This document shows positions 38,509-45,864 of a DNA stretch of 64,000 bases, piece after piece; position 1 is the stretch's first letter; every line of letters begins with the position of its first letter. Origin of the DNA: Nocardiopsis_B sediminis (GTDB taxonomy: Bacteria; Actinomycetota; Actinomycetes; Streptosporangiales; Streptosporangiaceae). Below the pieces are notes generated by a model that saw only the letters and a list, made by a program, of their open reading frames with translations, had not been told where the DNA came from and made no database searches. Made by a program: the position numbers and the translations under genes. The stretch spans positions 434,001-498,000 of the forward strand of contig NZ_JBHSBH010000007.1 in the NCBI RefSeq assembly GCF_042650565.1, read 5' to 3'.

Positions 38509-38973
38509 TCAGAACTCGCGGTAGGGGAGGTACTTGCCGTCGAGGGTGATGACGACGCGGTCGCCCTCTTCGGCATGCACCCGCTCGAAGTCCATCCGGA
38601 AGTCGATGGCGCTCATGATGCCGTCGCCGAACTCCTCGCGGATCAGCTCGCTGATCGTCCCGCCGTAGACCTGGACGATCTCCTCCAGCCGCGCCACGAT
38701 CGGCTCGCTGGGGTCGACCACCGCCTCGCCGCGGACCGGCGGCAGCCGCAGCGCGTCGACGACCACCTGGTCCAAGCCGAGGAGCTTGCCCGCCGCGCGC
38801 GCCTGGTCCTCGCTGAGGGGGTGCTGCCCGAGCAGCGCGGCCGTGGTCCACACCTTGGAGCGGCCCACCTCGGCGGCGATGTCCTCCCAGGTGAGGTTCT
38901 TGTTGCGCTTGGCGTCGAGCACGGCCTCGGCCGCCTCCGCCCGGCCGAGGGGCTGGATCGGAGTGAAGGACAT
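38509..38973 (-). CDS. cynS: Cyanate hydratase (cyanase)
   Basis: A 154-aa protein at the exact family length. The N-terminal helical domain has LTWEDIAAEVGRSKVWTTAALLGQ. The C-terminal active-site domain has EPIVARLEEIVQVYGGTI with the catalytic Arg and Glu, and GDGIMSAIDFRMDFERV with the catalytic Ser. It forms a decamer that converts cyanate and bicarbonate to ammonia and CO2. No cynT or cynX is adjacent. Confidence 0.95.
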   Translation of the reverse strand: MSFTPIQPLGRAEAAEAVLDAKRNKNLTWEDIAAEVGRSKVWTTAALLGQHPLSEDQARAAGKLLGLDQVVVDALRLPPVRGEAVVDPSEPIVARLEEIVQVYGGTISELIREEFGDGIMSAIDFRMDFERVHAEEGDRVVITLDGKYLPYREF

Positions 38974-39091
38974 TCCGCACCTCCGGGGAGATTCGTGGAA
39001 TCCGGGCGGGCCCGGCTGCCCCTCGACCCTAGGAACGGGACACGCCCCGGCGCCAGTGCCGGGCGCGGATTCTCCTCTCGGCCGATCCCCG

Positions 39092-40135
39092 TCAGCCGGT
39101 CCCCTCCTCGGCGACCGGTACCGCCGCCCCGTCGTCGGCCGCCGAGGCGAAGACGGCCTCCAGCACCCGCACCGTCCGGAGCGAGTCCGACAGCGGGATC
39201 GGCGCCGGAGTGCCCGCGCGCGCGGCGTCGGTGAGCGCCAGCACCTGGAGGCGGTAGTGGTCGGCGGCCGGCACGCTCTCCTCGCGGGTCCCCGCGTAGC
39301 CGAGGACGGTGAGGGTGCCGTCCTCGTCCGCTCCCGCCCAGGCGTTGCGGATGGTGATCGAGCCGTGCGTCCCCTGGAGCTCCATCCAGGACCGGGGGCC
39401 GTAGTCCATGGAGTGGTCGAGGACGGCGCTGCGCCCCTCCCCGAAGTCGAGCAGCACCGTCCCGCTGGTGTCGACGTCGGCGCCGGGCCGGCGCGACAGG
39501 ACGGCGCGGACCGCTCGCGGGGCCCGGCCGAAGTGGAGCATCGCGGCGTCGACCGCGTAGCAGCCCACGTCCCAGGTGGCGCCGCCGCCCAGGCCGGGGG
39601 CGAGCCGGATGTCGCCGGGGGCGGCGCCCATGAGGAACGCGAAGGAGGCCCGGACCACCCGCAGATCGCCGATCTCCCCCGAGGCGAGCAGGTCGGCGGC
39701 GCGCCGCTGCTGCGGGTGGAAGCGGTACATGAACGCCTCCATCACGGTGCGCCGCGCGGCGTCGGCGGCCTCCTGTACCCGAACGGCGTCGGCCTCGGAC
39801 AGGGCCATGGGCTTCTCGACCAGCACGTGCTTCCCGGCGTCGAGGGCGCGCAGGGTCCAGCCGACGTGCTCGCTGTTGGGCAGGGCGATGTAGACGGCCT
39901 CGATCGCCGGGTCGGCGAGCAGGGCGCCGTAATCGTGGTGGGCGCGTGCGCCGTAGGCGGCGGCGACCTCCGTCGTGCGTGCGGCGCTCTGCGGGCGGCC
40001 GGCGACGGCGGCGAGCGTGGTGGGGCCTCCGGCGGCGATGGCGGGCATCACCCGGCGACTGATGGCGGCGGAGGCGCCGAGGACGCCCCAGCGCATGGGA
40101 TCGCTCCCAGGGCGTCCGGATTCGGGTGTCGTCAC
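39092..40135 (-). CDS. Gfo/Idh/MocA family oxidoreductase
   Basis: A 347-aa protein. The GTG at 40135 is favoured by GGGAGGA 6-7 nt upstream; ATG 40096 would remove 13 residues. It has a Rossmann start, MRWGVLGASAAISRRVMPAI, VYIALPNSEHVGWTLRALDAGKHVLVEKPMAL (the EKP motif with conserved Lys) and GGGATWDVGCYAVDAAMLHFG (substrate-site Asp and His). It is an NAD(P)-dependent dehydrogenase acting on a sugar or inositol-like substrate. No sugar operon is adjacent. Confidence 0.88.
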   Translation of the reverse strand: MTTPESGRPGSDPMRWGVLGASAAISRRVMPAIAAGGPTTLAAVAGRPQSAARTTEVAAAYGARAHHDYGALLADPAIEAVYIALPNSEHVGWTLRALDAGKHVLVEKPMALSEADAVRVQEAADAARRTVMEAFMYRFHPQQRRAADLLASGEIGDLRVVRASFAFLMGAAPGDIRLAPGLGGGATWDVGCYAVDAAMLHFGRAPRAVRAVLSRRPGADVDTSGTVLLDFGEGRSAVLDHSMDYGPRSWMELQGTHGSITIRNAWAGADEDGTLTVLGYAGTREESVPAADHYRLQVLALTDAARAGTPAPIPLSDSLRTVRVLEAVFASAADDGAAVPVAEEGTG

Positions 40136-40316
40136 GCGTGTCCTCCCGGGGGTGCGGCGCGCCGGGTGGAGGGCCCCGTCCCGGCGGCCCGATGCTACCC
40201 CGGCCTGCCCGCCGGGCGGCCGGGGCGGCCGGGGCGGCCGTGCCCGCTGAGGCAGGGGGCAGGGGCAGGGGGCGTCACCGACCCCGGGGCGGCGACGGCC
40301 CCCGGAACCGCCCGCG

Positions 40317-40322
40317 TAGGAT
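40317..40322 (+). promoter_or_regulatory. -10 box TAGGAT, leaderless start
   Basis: TAGGAT lies exactly 7 nt before the ATG at 40330. This favours 40330 over the ATG at 40321, which overlaps the box. Confidence 0.5.
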
Positions 40323-40329
40323 GGCGGCC

Positions 40330-40488
40330 ATGGGAGAACTCACCGTCGTCAGCCTCATCATGCTCATCGCGATCATGGCGATCCCCGTGTCCATGCTCGC
40401 CGGCGGCGTCGTCTACGTCGTGCGCCTGGCCCGCAAGGGCACGGAGGCCACGCTCACCGGCGCTCTCAAGCGCCGCGAGCTCGCCTGA
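40330..40488 (+). CDS. Small single-pass membrane protein, 52 aa
   Basis: MGELTVVSLIMLIAIMAIPVS starts a protein with one long hydrophobic helix (about 5-33) followed by a short basic tail, VRLARKGTEATLTGALKRREL. The start is set by the -10 box 7 nt upstream. Its function is unknown. A strong hairpin terminator follows the stop. Confidence 0.65.
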   Translation: MGELTVVSLIMLIAIMAIPVSMLAGGVVYVVRLARKGTEATLTGALKRRELA

Positions 40489-40505
40489 GCGCCCCAGAAC
40501 ACTGA

Positions 40506-40543
40506 GCGGGGCCGGACGTCCGACACAGGGCGTCCGGCCCCGC
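40506..40543. terminator. 13-bp stem terminator between convergent genes
   Basis: GCGGGGCCGGACG (40506-40518) pairs perfectly with CGTCCGGCCCCGC (40531-40543) around a 12-nt loop. It lies after the 52-aa gene and beyond the aldo/keto reductase stop. Confidence 0.7.
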
Positions 40544-40638
40544 CGCGCACAGGGCATCCGAGGCCACCGGCGGATCCGGCCGGACCGGCGGAATCAGCGG
40601 AACGGGCGGGATCAGCCCGACCAGCCCGACCGGCGCGA

Positions 40639-41475
40639 TCAGTCGCCGACGAAGTCGAAGGCGTCGGGATCGGGGCCGAAGCGCTGGTCGGCGTTGAGGG
40701 CGGAGATCGCGTCGATGTCCCCGTCGGAGAGCTCGAAGTCGAACACCTCGCAGTTGGCCCGGATCCGGTCCGCCGTCGCCGACTTCGGGATGGCGATCGT
40801 CCCGATCTGGAGATGCCAGCGGATGATCACCTGGGCCGGGGTCTTGCCGTGCGCCTCCGCCAGCTTGCAGATGGCCGGGTCCGTCAGCAGGTTCCCCTGG
40901 CCCAGCGGGCTCCAGGCCTCGGTGGCGATCCCGTGCCGGGCGTGGAAGCGGCGCAGCCGCTCCTGGGTGAGCCGGGGGTGCAGCTCGATCTGGTTCACCA
41001 TGGGGACGATCCCGCCCTCGTCCATGATCCGCTGCAAGTGCTCGATCTGGAAGTTGGACACCCCGATCGCCCGCACCCGCCCCTCGGCATAGAGGTGTTC
41101 CAGCGCCTTCCACGTGCCCACGAAGGTGTCGCGAGCGGGCAGCGGCCAGTGGATCAGGTAGAGGTCGAGCCACTCCAGGTCGAGGCGGTGCAGGCTCTCG
41201 TCGAAGGCGCGCAGGGTCGCGTCGTAGCCGTGGTCGGCGTTGGCCACCTTGGAGGTGATGAAGAGCCGCTCGCGGTCCAGCCCCGATTGGCGGACGGCCG
41301 CTCCCACACCGCCCTCGTTGCCGTAGGCGGCCGCCGTGTCGATGCTGCGGTATCCCGCGCCGATGGCGGTCCCGACGACGTCGACGGTGTCGGCGGCGTC
41401 GATCCCCGCCGAACCGAAGCCGAGCTGCGGAATGCGCACCCCGTTGTTCAGGGTGACCTCGGGAACCGTGAACAT
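40639..41475 (-). CDS. Aldo/keto reductase
   Basis: A 278-aa protein starting MFTVPEVTLNNGVRIPQLGF. The TIM barrel has YRSIDTAAAYGNEGGVGAAV (catalytic Asp and Tyr), LFITSKVANADHG (Lys), LDLYLIHWPLP (His), and RAIGVSNFQIEHLQRI. The NADPH-binding end is IPKSATADRIRANCEVFDFEL. It belongs to the 2,5-diketo-gluconate reductase-like subgroup and reduces carbonyls with NADPH in the cytosol. Its substrate is not evident. Confidence 0.9.
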   Translation of the reverse strand: MFTVPEVTLNNGVRIPQLGFGSAGIDAADTVDVVGTAIGAGYRSIDTAAAYGNEGGVGAAVRQSGLDRERLFITSKVANADHGYDATLRAFDESLHRLDLEWLDLYLIHWPLPARDTFVGTWKALEHLYAEGRVRAIGVSNFQIEHLQRIMDEGGIVPMVNQIELHPRLTQERLRRFHARHGIATEAWSPLGQGNLLTDPAICKLAEAHGKTPAQVIIRWHLQIGTIAIPKSATADRIRANCEVFDFELSDGDIDAISALNADQRFGPDPDAFDFVGD

Positions 41476-41695
41476 GTGCTTCCCCCCATTGCGAACACTC
41501 GTGGGGCCGCCGCGGCGGCCGCGCGCCGGAGGTCCCCACTCCGGCGGCTCCTGCGCTGTGCGCAACAGCGCCTTTCCCCATCATCACCCGCAGGTGGCCG
41601 CCGTCCTCGGCACAACGGCGGTGGGCCGCCCACGGACATGGCAAAATCCGCCCGGGCCGCCCGGCCGCCCGGGTCACGGTGGGGGTGCCCGCGCC

Positions 41696-42013
41696 TCAGC
41701 GGTCGAGCCGGTAGACGATGCCCAGGACCACCCGGTCGCCGGGGTCGCAGTCCGGGACGATGTCGTGCAGCTCCTCGCCGCTGCCGTGGCGGATGACGTA
41801 GGGCAGGCCCGGCCACCGCTCCTCGATCTCGGTGGCGACCGCCGTGCGCGCGGCGGCGTCGGCGACCTCGCGCTGGTCGTCGGTGTCGGCCTCGCCCGGC
41901 GCGATCCGGCGGGCGGTGAAGCCGACGGCGTGCGCCTGCTCGGGGACCATCCGGGGACGGCGGTCGAGCGCGGCCAGACGCGTGCGGGTGTGGTCTTCGC
42001 GGCTCTCGGTCAT
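41696..42013 (-). CDS. Hypothetical protein, 105 aa
   Basis: MTESREDHTRTRLAALDRRP leads into a charged, mainly helical protein ending PGDRVVLGIVYRLDR. It shows no signal peptide, membrane helix or known motif. GC-rich third positions support coding. It is separated from both neighbours by about 200 bp. I do not recognise it. Confidence 0.5.
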   Translation of the reverse strand: MTESREDHTRTRLAALDRRPRMVPEQAHAVGFTARRIAPGEADTDDQREVADAAARTAVATEIEERWPGLPYVIRHGSGEELHDIVPDCDPGDRVVLGIVYRLDR

Positions 42014-42211
42014 GGCCGCCCGCTACCCCGGCGCGGGGCAACATCACGGCCCGATGTGCGGCCGGGTGGCGGGGCGGGAGCGCCGATTCCGGTGACCCGA
42101 CCCGGTCACCTCCGCACGTCGCGGTGGATCTTCCGGGGTCGGCGGGCGCACTATCGACAGTGGCGGGGACGGGGCGCTCGTGGTCCCGTACGGAAGACGG
42201 GGGACGCTGTG

Positions 42212-42886
42212 ATGGACGCATACGACACCGGCCATGCCGGCGGGGATCTGGGGCGGCGCGCGGCCCACCGGCGCAAGGGGCTCGGGCTGACCCGCGAGGA
42301 GGTGGCCCTGCGCGCCGGGATGGCGCCGGGCTACGTCGCCTACCTGGAGGAGCACCCGCCCGTCCTGACCCGGTGGGCGCTGCACCGGCTTGCGCGGGCG
42401 CTCCAGACCACCGAGGACGCGCTGCTGGGCGCAGAGCCGGAGGGCGCGCCCGGGCTCCCGGGCGCGCCGGTGCCCGACCCGGAGCTGCGGGAGCTGGACG
42501 CTGAGGAGTGCGCCCGCCTCCTGGAGCCCGGCGGGGTGGGGCGGGTCGCGTTCCTGGTGGAGGATGAGCGGGCGCCGGTGGTCCTGCCGGTGAACTACCT
42601 GGTGTCGGCCGGGACGATCGTCTTCCGGACCGACCCCGAGGGTGTGATCGCCCGCCACGCCCTCGGCGACGTGGGGTTCCAGGTCGACCGGTTCGACGGC
42701 GCCATGAGCGAAGGCTGGACCGTCCTGGCCGCCGGCCCCGCCCACCGGGTGGAGGAACCGTCGGAACTGAGCGCGCTCCGCGCCCTCACCCCCATCCGCC
42801 CCTGGGCGGGAGGCGACCGCGACGCCTGCGTCCGCATCGCCCCGACCCGCCTCACCGGCCACCGCCTCCGCCCACGGGAGGCATGA
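42212..42886 (+). CDS. XRE HTH fused to pyridoxamine-5'-phosphate-oxidase-like domain
   Basis: A 224-aa protein from ATG 42212 (MDAYDTGHAGGDLGRRAAHR). The N-terminal XRE helix-turn-helix (about 12-70) includes LTREEVALRAGMAPGYVAYLEEHPP. The C-terminal half (about 92-215) is a split-barrel, ECARLLEPGGVGRVAFLVEDERAPVVLPVNYLV...GTIVFRTDPEG, as in Pyridox_ox_2 proteins binding FMN or F420-like cofactors. It may be a flavin- or redox-responsive regulator. Its ribosome-binding region contains ACGGGGG, the exact complement of the small RNA loops. Confidence 0.8.
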   Translation: MDAYDTGHAGGDLGRRAAHRRKGLGLTREEVALRAGMAPGYVAYLEEHPPVLTRWALHRLARALQTTEDALLGAEPEGAPGLPGAPVPDPELRELDAEECARLLEPGGVGRVAFLVEDERAPVVLPVNYLVSAGTIVFRTDPEGVIARHALGDVGFQVDRFDGAMSEGWTVLAAGPAHRVEEPSELSALRALTPIRPWAGGDRDACVRIAPTRLTGHRLRPREA

Positions 42887-42916
42887 GAACGAGCAAGGAC
42901 GGCGGCAGACCGGTGG

Positions 42917-43882
42917 TCACGCGGCCTGGGCGGCGACCAGGGCTTCTCTGTACTCTTCGGTCCACTCTGCGCCGCGCTGTTCCGGGGGGAGTCCGTCGAG
43001 GCCGGTCCGGAGGTGGTCGGCGGCGTCGGCGTGATCGCCCAATGACGCGTGGACCATGCCGATGTTCAGCGAGAAGAAGGCGGGCGAGTACCAGTACACG
43101 ACGTCCGGCGGCTCCCCGGCCGTCGCCGCCCGGTGCGCCGCTTCGTCCAGCAACCGTCGCGCGGCGTCCGCCCGGCCCAGGCCGGCATAGCCCTGCGCCG
43201 CCTGGAAGGTATCGAAGACCTGCTGGGTCTCGTGGGCCCCGGGGCTGTGCCGCGCGGCTTGGGAGGCGCGGACCACACCCCCGAAATGCCGCTGCTGGCG
43301 CGCGACATATCCGCGGAAGGAGACGGCGACCGCCGCGATGACGGGGGCATCGGCCTCATCCGCCATCTCCTCGGCCAGAGCGAGCATCGACAGCGCTTCC
43401 CGGTCGCGGCGGACGGCGGCCAGCATCCATCCCGCATGCTGGTGCATCTCGGCCACCACCGCCAGCAGGGAGGCGCGGTGCGGTCCGTGTGCATCACGGA
43501 CGAACCCCGTGACGGTGGACAGCTGCGCCAGGCTCCCCGGCAGCATGACGGACGCCCCCACGGCATCCTCCAGCCGCCGTTGCGCGGCCAGGACATTCGC
43601 CAACGCCTGCACCGTCCCGGAGTCGAGCCGAGACGGAAGCGCGAAGCTGCGCGCGACCCTCTCGCGGTCGTCCGGCGTGAGGGTGGACGCCAAAGCCGCG
43701 AGTGCGCCATCGGCCCCGACAAGGGTGTCGATGGCCTTGGCCATCTCCGGTGACGGCGGTCGTTTTCCCGAAAACACGCGGGACAGATGTCCCGAGTCGA
43801 AATTGATGGCCCGAGCGGCACCGCGGAGCGACAACCCCTGCTCCTTCAACGCCGCCCGCGCCCTGGTGGCGAAATCGGACAT
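42917..43882 (-). CDS. XRE-family regulator with TPR-like C-terminus
   Basis: A 321-aa protein starting MSDFATRARAALKEQGLSLR. The HTH (about 5-60) has LSLRGAARAINFDSGHLSRVFSGKRPPSP. The rest is alpha-helical with repeat-like helices: HAGWMLAAVRRDREALSMLALAEEM, FDTFQAAQGYAGLGRADAARRLL, and SLNIGMVHASLGDHADAADHLRTGL. This architecture is common in actinomycete regulators that pair with a small adjacent gene. It is divergent from two tiny coupled genes at 44035-44480 and probably controls them. Confidence 0.8.
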   Translation of the reverse strand: MSDFATRARAALKEQGLSLRGAARAINFDSGHLSRVFSGKRPPSPEMAKAIDTLVGADGALAALASTLTPDDRERVARSFALPSRLDSGTVQALANVLAAQRRLEDAVGASVMLPGSLAQLSTVTGFVRDAHGPHRASLLAVVAEMHQHAGWMLAAVRRDREALSMLALAEEMADEADAPVIAAVAVSFRGYVARQQRHFGGVVRASQAARHSPGAHETQQVFDTFQAAQGYAGLGRADAARRLLDEAAHRAATAGEPPDVVYWYSPAFFSLNIGMVHASLGDHADAADHLRTGLDGLPPEQRGAEWTEEYREALVAAQAA

Positions 43883-44034
43883 TGCAGACCTCCGAATGTT
43901 GCCGGACCCGCTGCCGCAAGCATAGGCAGCGCTCAACATCTGGCGGATGGATTTCCACAGCAGAACGCTGAGGACCTGGAGGTGAATTCGCCGGCCGCAT
44001 TGCAGGTGCGGCCATCGACCAGCGAAGGAACGCG

Positions 44035-44193
44035 ATGACGACGACCACTCTACCGAAGCGCCCGAGCCGGGTCCGCCCGTATCGGGTGAAATGGGAACTG
44101 CGCTTCTACGAGGAACGGCTCGTGCGCGCCGCCGCATTCATCAGGAGGACGCGGACGGCCCTCGCCGCCCTCAGGGCGGAGCGCGTTCGGTGA
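44035..44193 (+). CDS. Small basic protein, 52 aa
   Basis: MTTTTLPKRPSRVRPYRVKW opens a strongly basic, helical protein ending LAALRAERVR. AAGGAA lies 6 nt upstream of the ATG. Its stop overlaps the next gene's start by 4 bp (GTGA), a mark of translational coupling and the main support for it being real. It is divergent from the XRE regulator. Function unknown. Confidence 0.55.
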   Translation: MTTTTLPKRPSRVRPYRVKWELRFYEERLVRAAAFIRRTRTALAALRAERVR

Positions 44194-44480
44194 TCAGCAA
44201 CGTCCGGCAGATCAGCATGCCGGAACTCCGGTCGTGGGCGCGGGAACGCAATGTGGAGATCCGCGAGCATGCATCGCGGGACCTGTGCGGGAACAGGATT
44301 TTCAGCGCGGATAACGGCGACGAGGTCCGGGTGGCGAAAGTGCCGCCGGACGAATCCCCGGAGATCCGCGCCATGTGGAATGCACGGGCGCAGCGGGAGT
44401 TACAGCAGATGTCCTGGCCGGCGCTCACCAGGTACCTGATGGAGTGCCCCGTGTTCGGCTACGCCGGCCCGCAGGCCTGA
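44190..44480 (+). CDS. Small unknown protein coupled to the preceding gene, 96 aa
   Basis: The GTG at 44190 overlaps the upstream stop. The protein is helical and polar: VISNVRQISMPELRSWARER, then IREHASRDLCGNRIF, VRVAKVPPDESPEIRAMW and ALTRYLMECPVFGYAG. It has no signal or membrane segment and no motif I know. With the divergent XRE regulator it makes a three-gene cassette, like actinomycete regulator/small-protein pairs; a toxin-antitoxin role is possible but unproven. Confidence 0.6.
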   Translation: MISNVRQISMPELRSWARERNVEIREHASRDLCGNRIFSADNGDEVRVAKVPPDESPEIRAMWNARAQRELQQMSWPALTRYLMECPVFGYAGPQA

Positions 44481-44541
44481 GCCGGGAGGCGCGGCCCGGA
44501 GACGGTATCCCTCCGGGACCGCGCGGCTCGCCCCAGGGCCC

Positions 44542-45513
44542 TCAGACCACCAGCAGCGTCTTGCCGACAACCTCTCGGGACTCGACCGCCGCGTGGGCCT
44601 CGGCGGCCTTGTCCAGGGGGAAGGTGGCGCCGATGACCGGGCGCAGGTGGCCTTTCGCGGCCTCGGTGAAGGCGCGTTCCATCAGGCGCCGACCCTCAGC
44701 GGGGCCGAAGGAGGCGTCCTGGATGCCCAGCATCGTGATGCCGCGGCGCTCGGCCTCCGCCGGGTCGACCGTGGCGGCCTGGCCCGATGCCAGGCCGTGG
44801 GCGGAGAACACGCCGCCGTCGGCGGTGGCGGCGAAGGCGGCGCCGCCCAGCTCGCCGCCTGCTCCGTCGTAGACGATGTCCAGCCCGGCCCCGCCGGTGG
44901 CCGCGCGGACGCGGTCGATCCAGCCGGGCCCGGAGTAGTCCACCGCCTCGGCCGCGCCCAGCTCGCGGGCCAGGTCGAGCTTGCGCTCGCCGCGGGCGGC
45001 GGCGATCACGCGGCCGCCCGCGGCGCCCGCGAGCTGGTCGAGCGCGATGCCGAGCCCGCCCGCCGCCGCGATGACCAGGACGTTGTCGCCCGCCGACGCC
45101 GGGGCCCGGTCGAAGACCCCCATCGCCGTGCGCCCGTCGTGGGTCAGCGCGGCGGCCACGGCCGGCTCCAGCTCATCGGGGACCGCGGCCAGCCCCTCCA
45201 CCGGCGCGAGGGCCTGCTCGGCGTAGCCGCTGAACCCGATCGTGGAGGCCGCCACCCGGCGCCCCACCCACGCGGGGTCGACGCCGCCGCCGACGGAGCG
45301 GACCCGGCCGACGACGCCCGCACCGGGGATGTAGGGCGGCGTCAGCGGGAAGTACTCGCCGCCCCAGCCCTGGCGCAGCTTGACGTCCAGGAACAGCACG
45401 TCGGCGACCTCCGTGGCGATCACCACCTGCCCGTCCCCGGCGACCGGGTCGGCGACCTCGCCCACCGCCAGCACCTCGGGCTCTCCGAACCGCGCCACCT
45501 CGACCGCACGCAT
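44542..45513 (-). CDS. Zinc-free NADPH:quinone oxidoreductase-like (MDR) protein
   Basis: A 323-aa medium-chain dehydrogenase/reductase from ATG 45513 (MRAVEVARFGEPEVLAVGEV). The GroES-like N-terminal domain has TPPYIPGAGVVGRVRSVGGGV. The nucleotide fold has NVLVIAAAGGLGIALDQLAG and VIAAARGERKLDLARELGA. The structural-zinc Cys cluster is absent. It probably reduces quinones or enones with NADPH. Confidence 0.88.
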   Translation of the reverse strand: MRAVEVARFGEPEVLAVGEVADPVAGDGQVVIATEVADVLFLDVKLRQGWGGEYFPLTPPYIPGAGVVGRVRSVGGGVDPAWVGRRVAASTIGFSGYAEQALAPVEGLAAVPDELEPAVAAALTHDGRTAMGVFDRAPASAGDNVLVIAAAGGLGIALDQLAGAAGGRVIAAARGERKLDLARELGAAEAVDYSGPGWIDRVRAATGGAGLDIVYDGAGGELGGAAFAATADGGVFSAHGLASGQAATVDPAEAERRGITMLGIQDASFGPAEGRRLMERAFTEAAKGHLRPVIGATFPLDKAAEAHAAVESREVVGKTLLVV

Positions 45514-45618
45514 CTGCGCCACTCCCCCGTCGATCCGACCGCTTTCGGCCGTCCCCGGCCGGCGGGCACACCGGTCGCGGCCCGCCCGGCCAGTCTCGAA
45601 CTTCAACCGGAGTTGATG

Positions 45619-45765
45619 TCAAGCCGCGCCCGGGACCGCGCCCAGGACGGCGGAATACAAGGCGACCACCTCCGGGCGGACGGGCTCCTCGTCGATCAGC
45701 CGCGCCATGGCCGCCAGGAGCTGGTCGTCGTCCAGGTCCTCCCACGCGATCGGTTCGTCGTGCAT
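45619..45765 (-). CDS. Small acidic protein, 48 aa
   Basis: An ATG at 45765 opens MHDEPIAWEDLDDDQLLAAM and continues with an acidic, amphipathic helix ending in Ala/Gly. The bias to G/C at third positions and the lack of rare codons support coding. A GATAGT box lies 9 nt upstream, consistent with a leaderless start. It is too short to name a family. Confidence 0.45.
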   Translation of the reverse strand: MHDEPIAWEDLDDDQLLAAMARLIDEEPVRPEVVALYSAVLGAVPGAA

Positions 45766-45864
45766 ACCCGGCCGACTATCCGGCGCCCCCGCGTCCATGC
45801 GCGGCCCGCCGCGCCGGCCGGGGCCTGGTCCACCACACCGGGGCTCAGCCCACCGGGCCGGGGC

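Noticed and set aside
40570..40640. Degenerate GGCGGATC/GGCGGAAC-like repeats after the aldo/keto reductase gene
   Set aside because: The units are irregular and short, with no spacer structure. They are not a CRISPR array or a clear tandem repeat.
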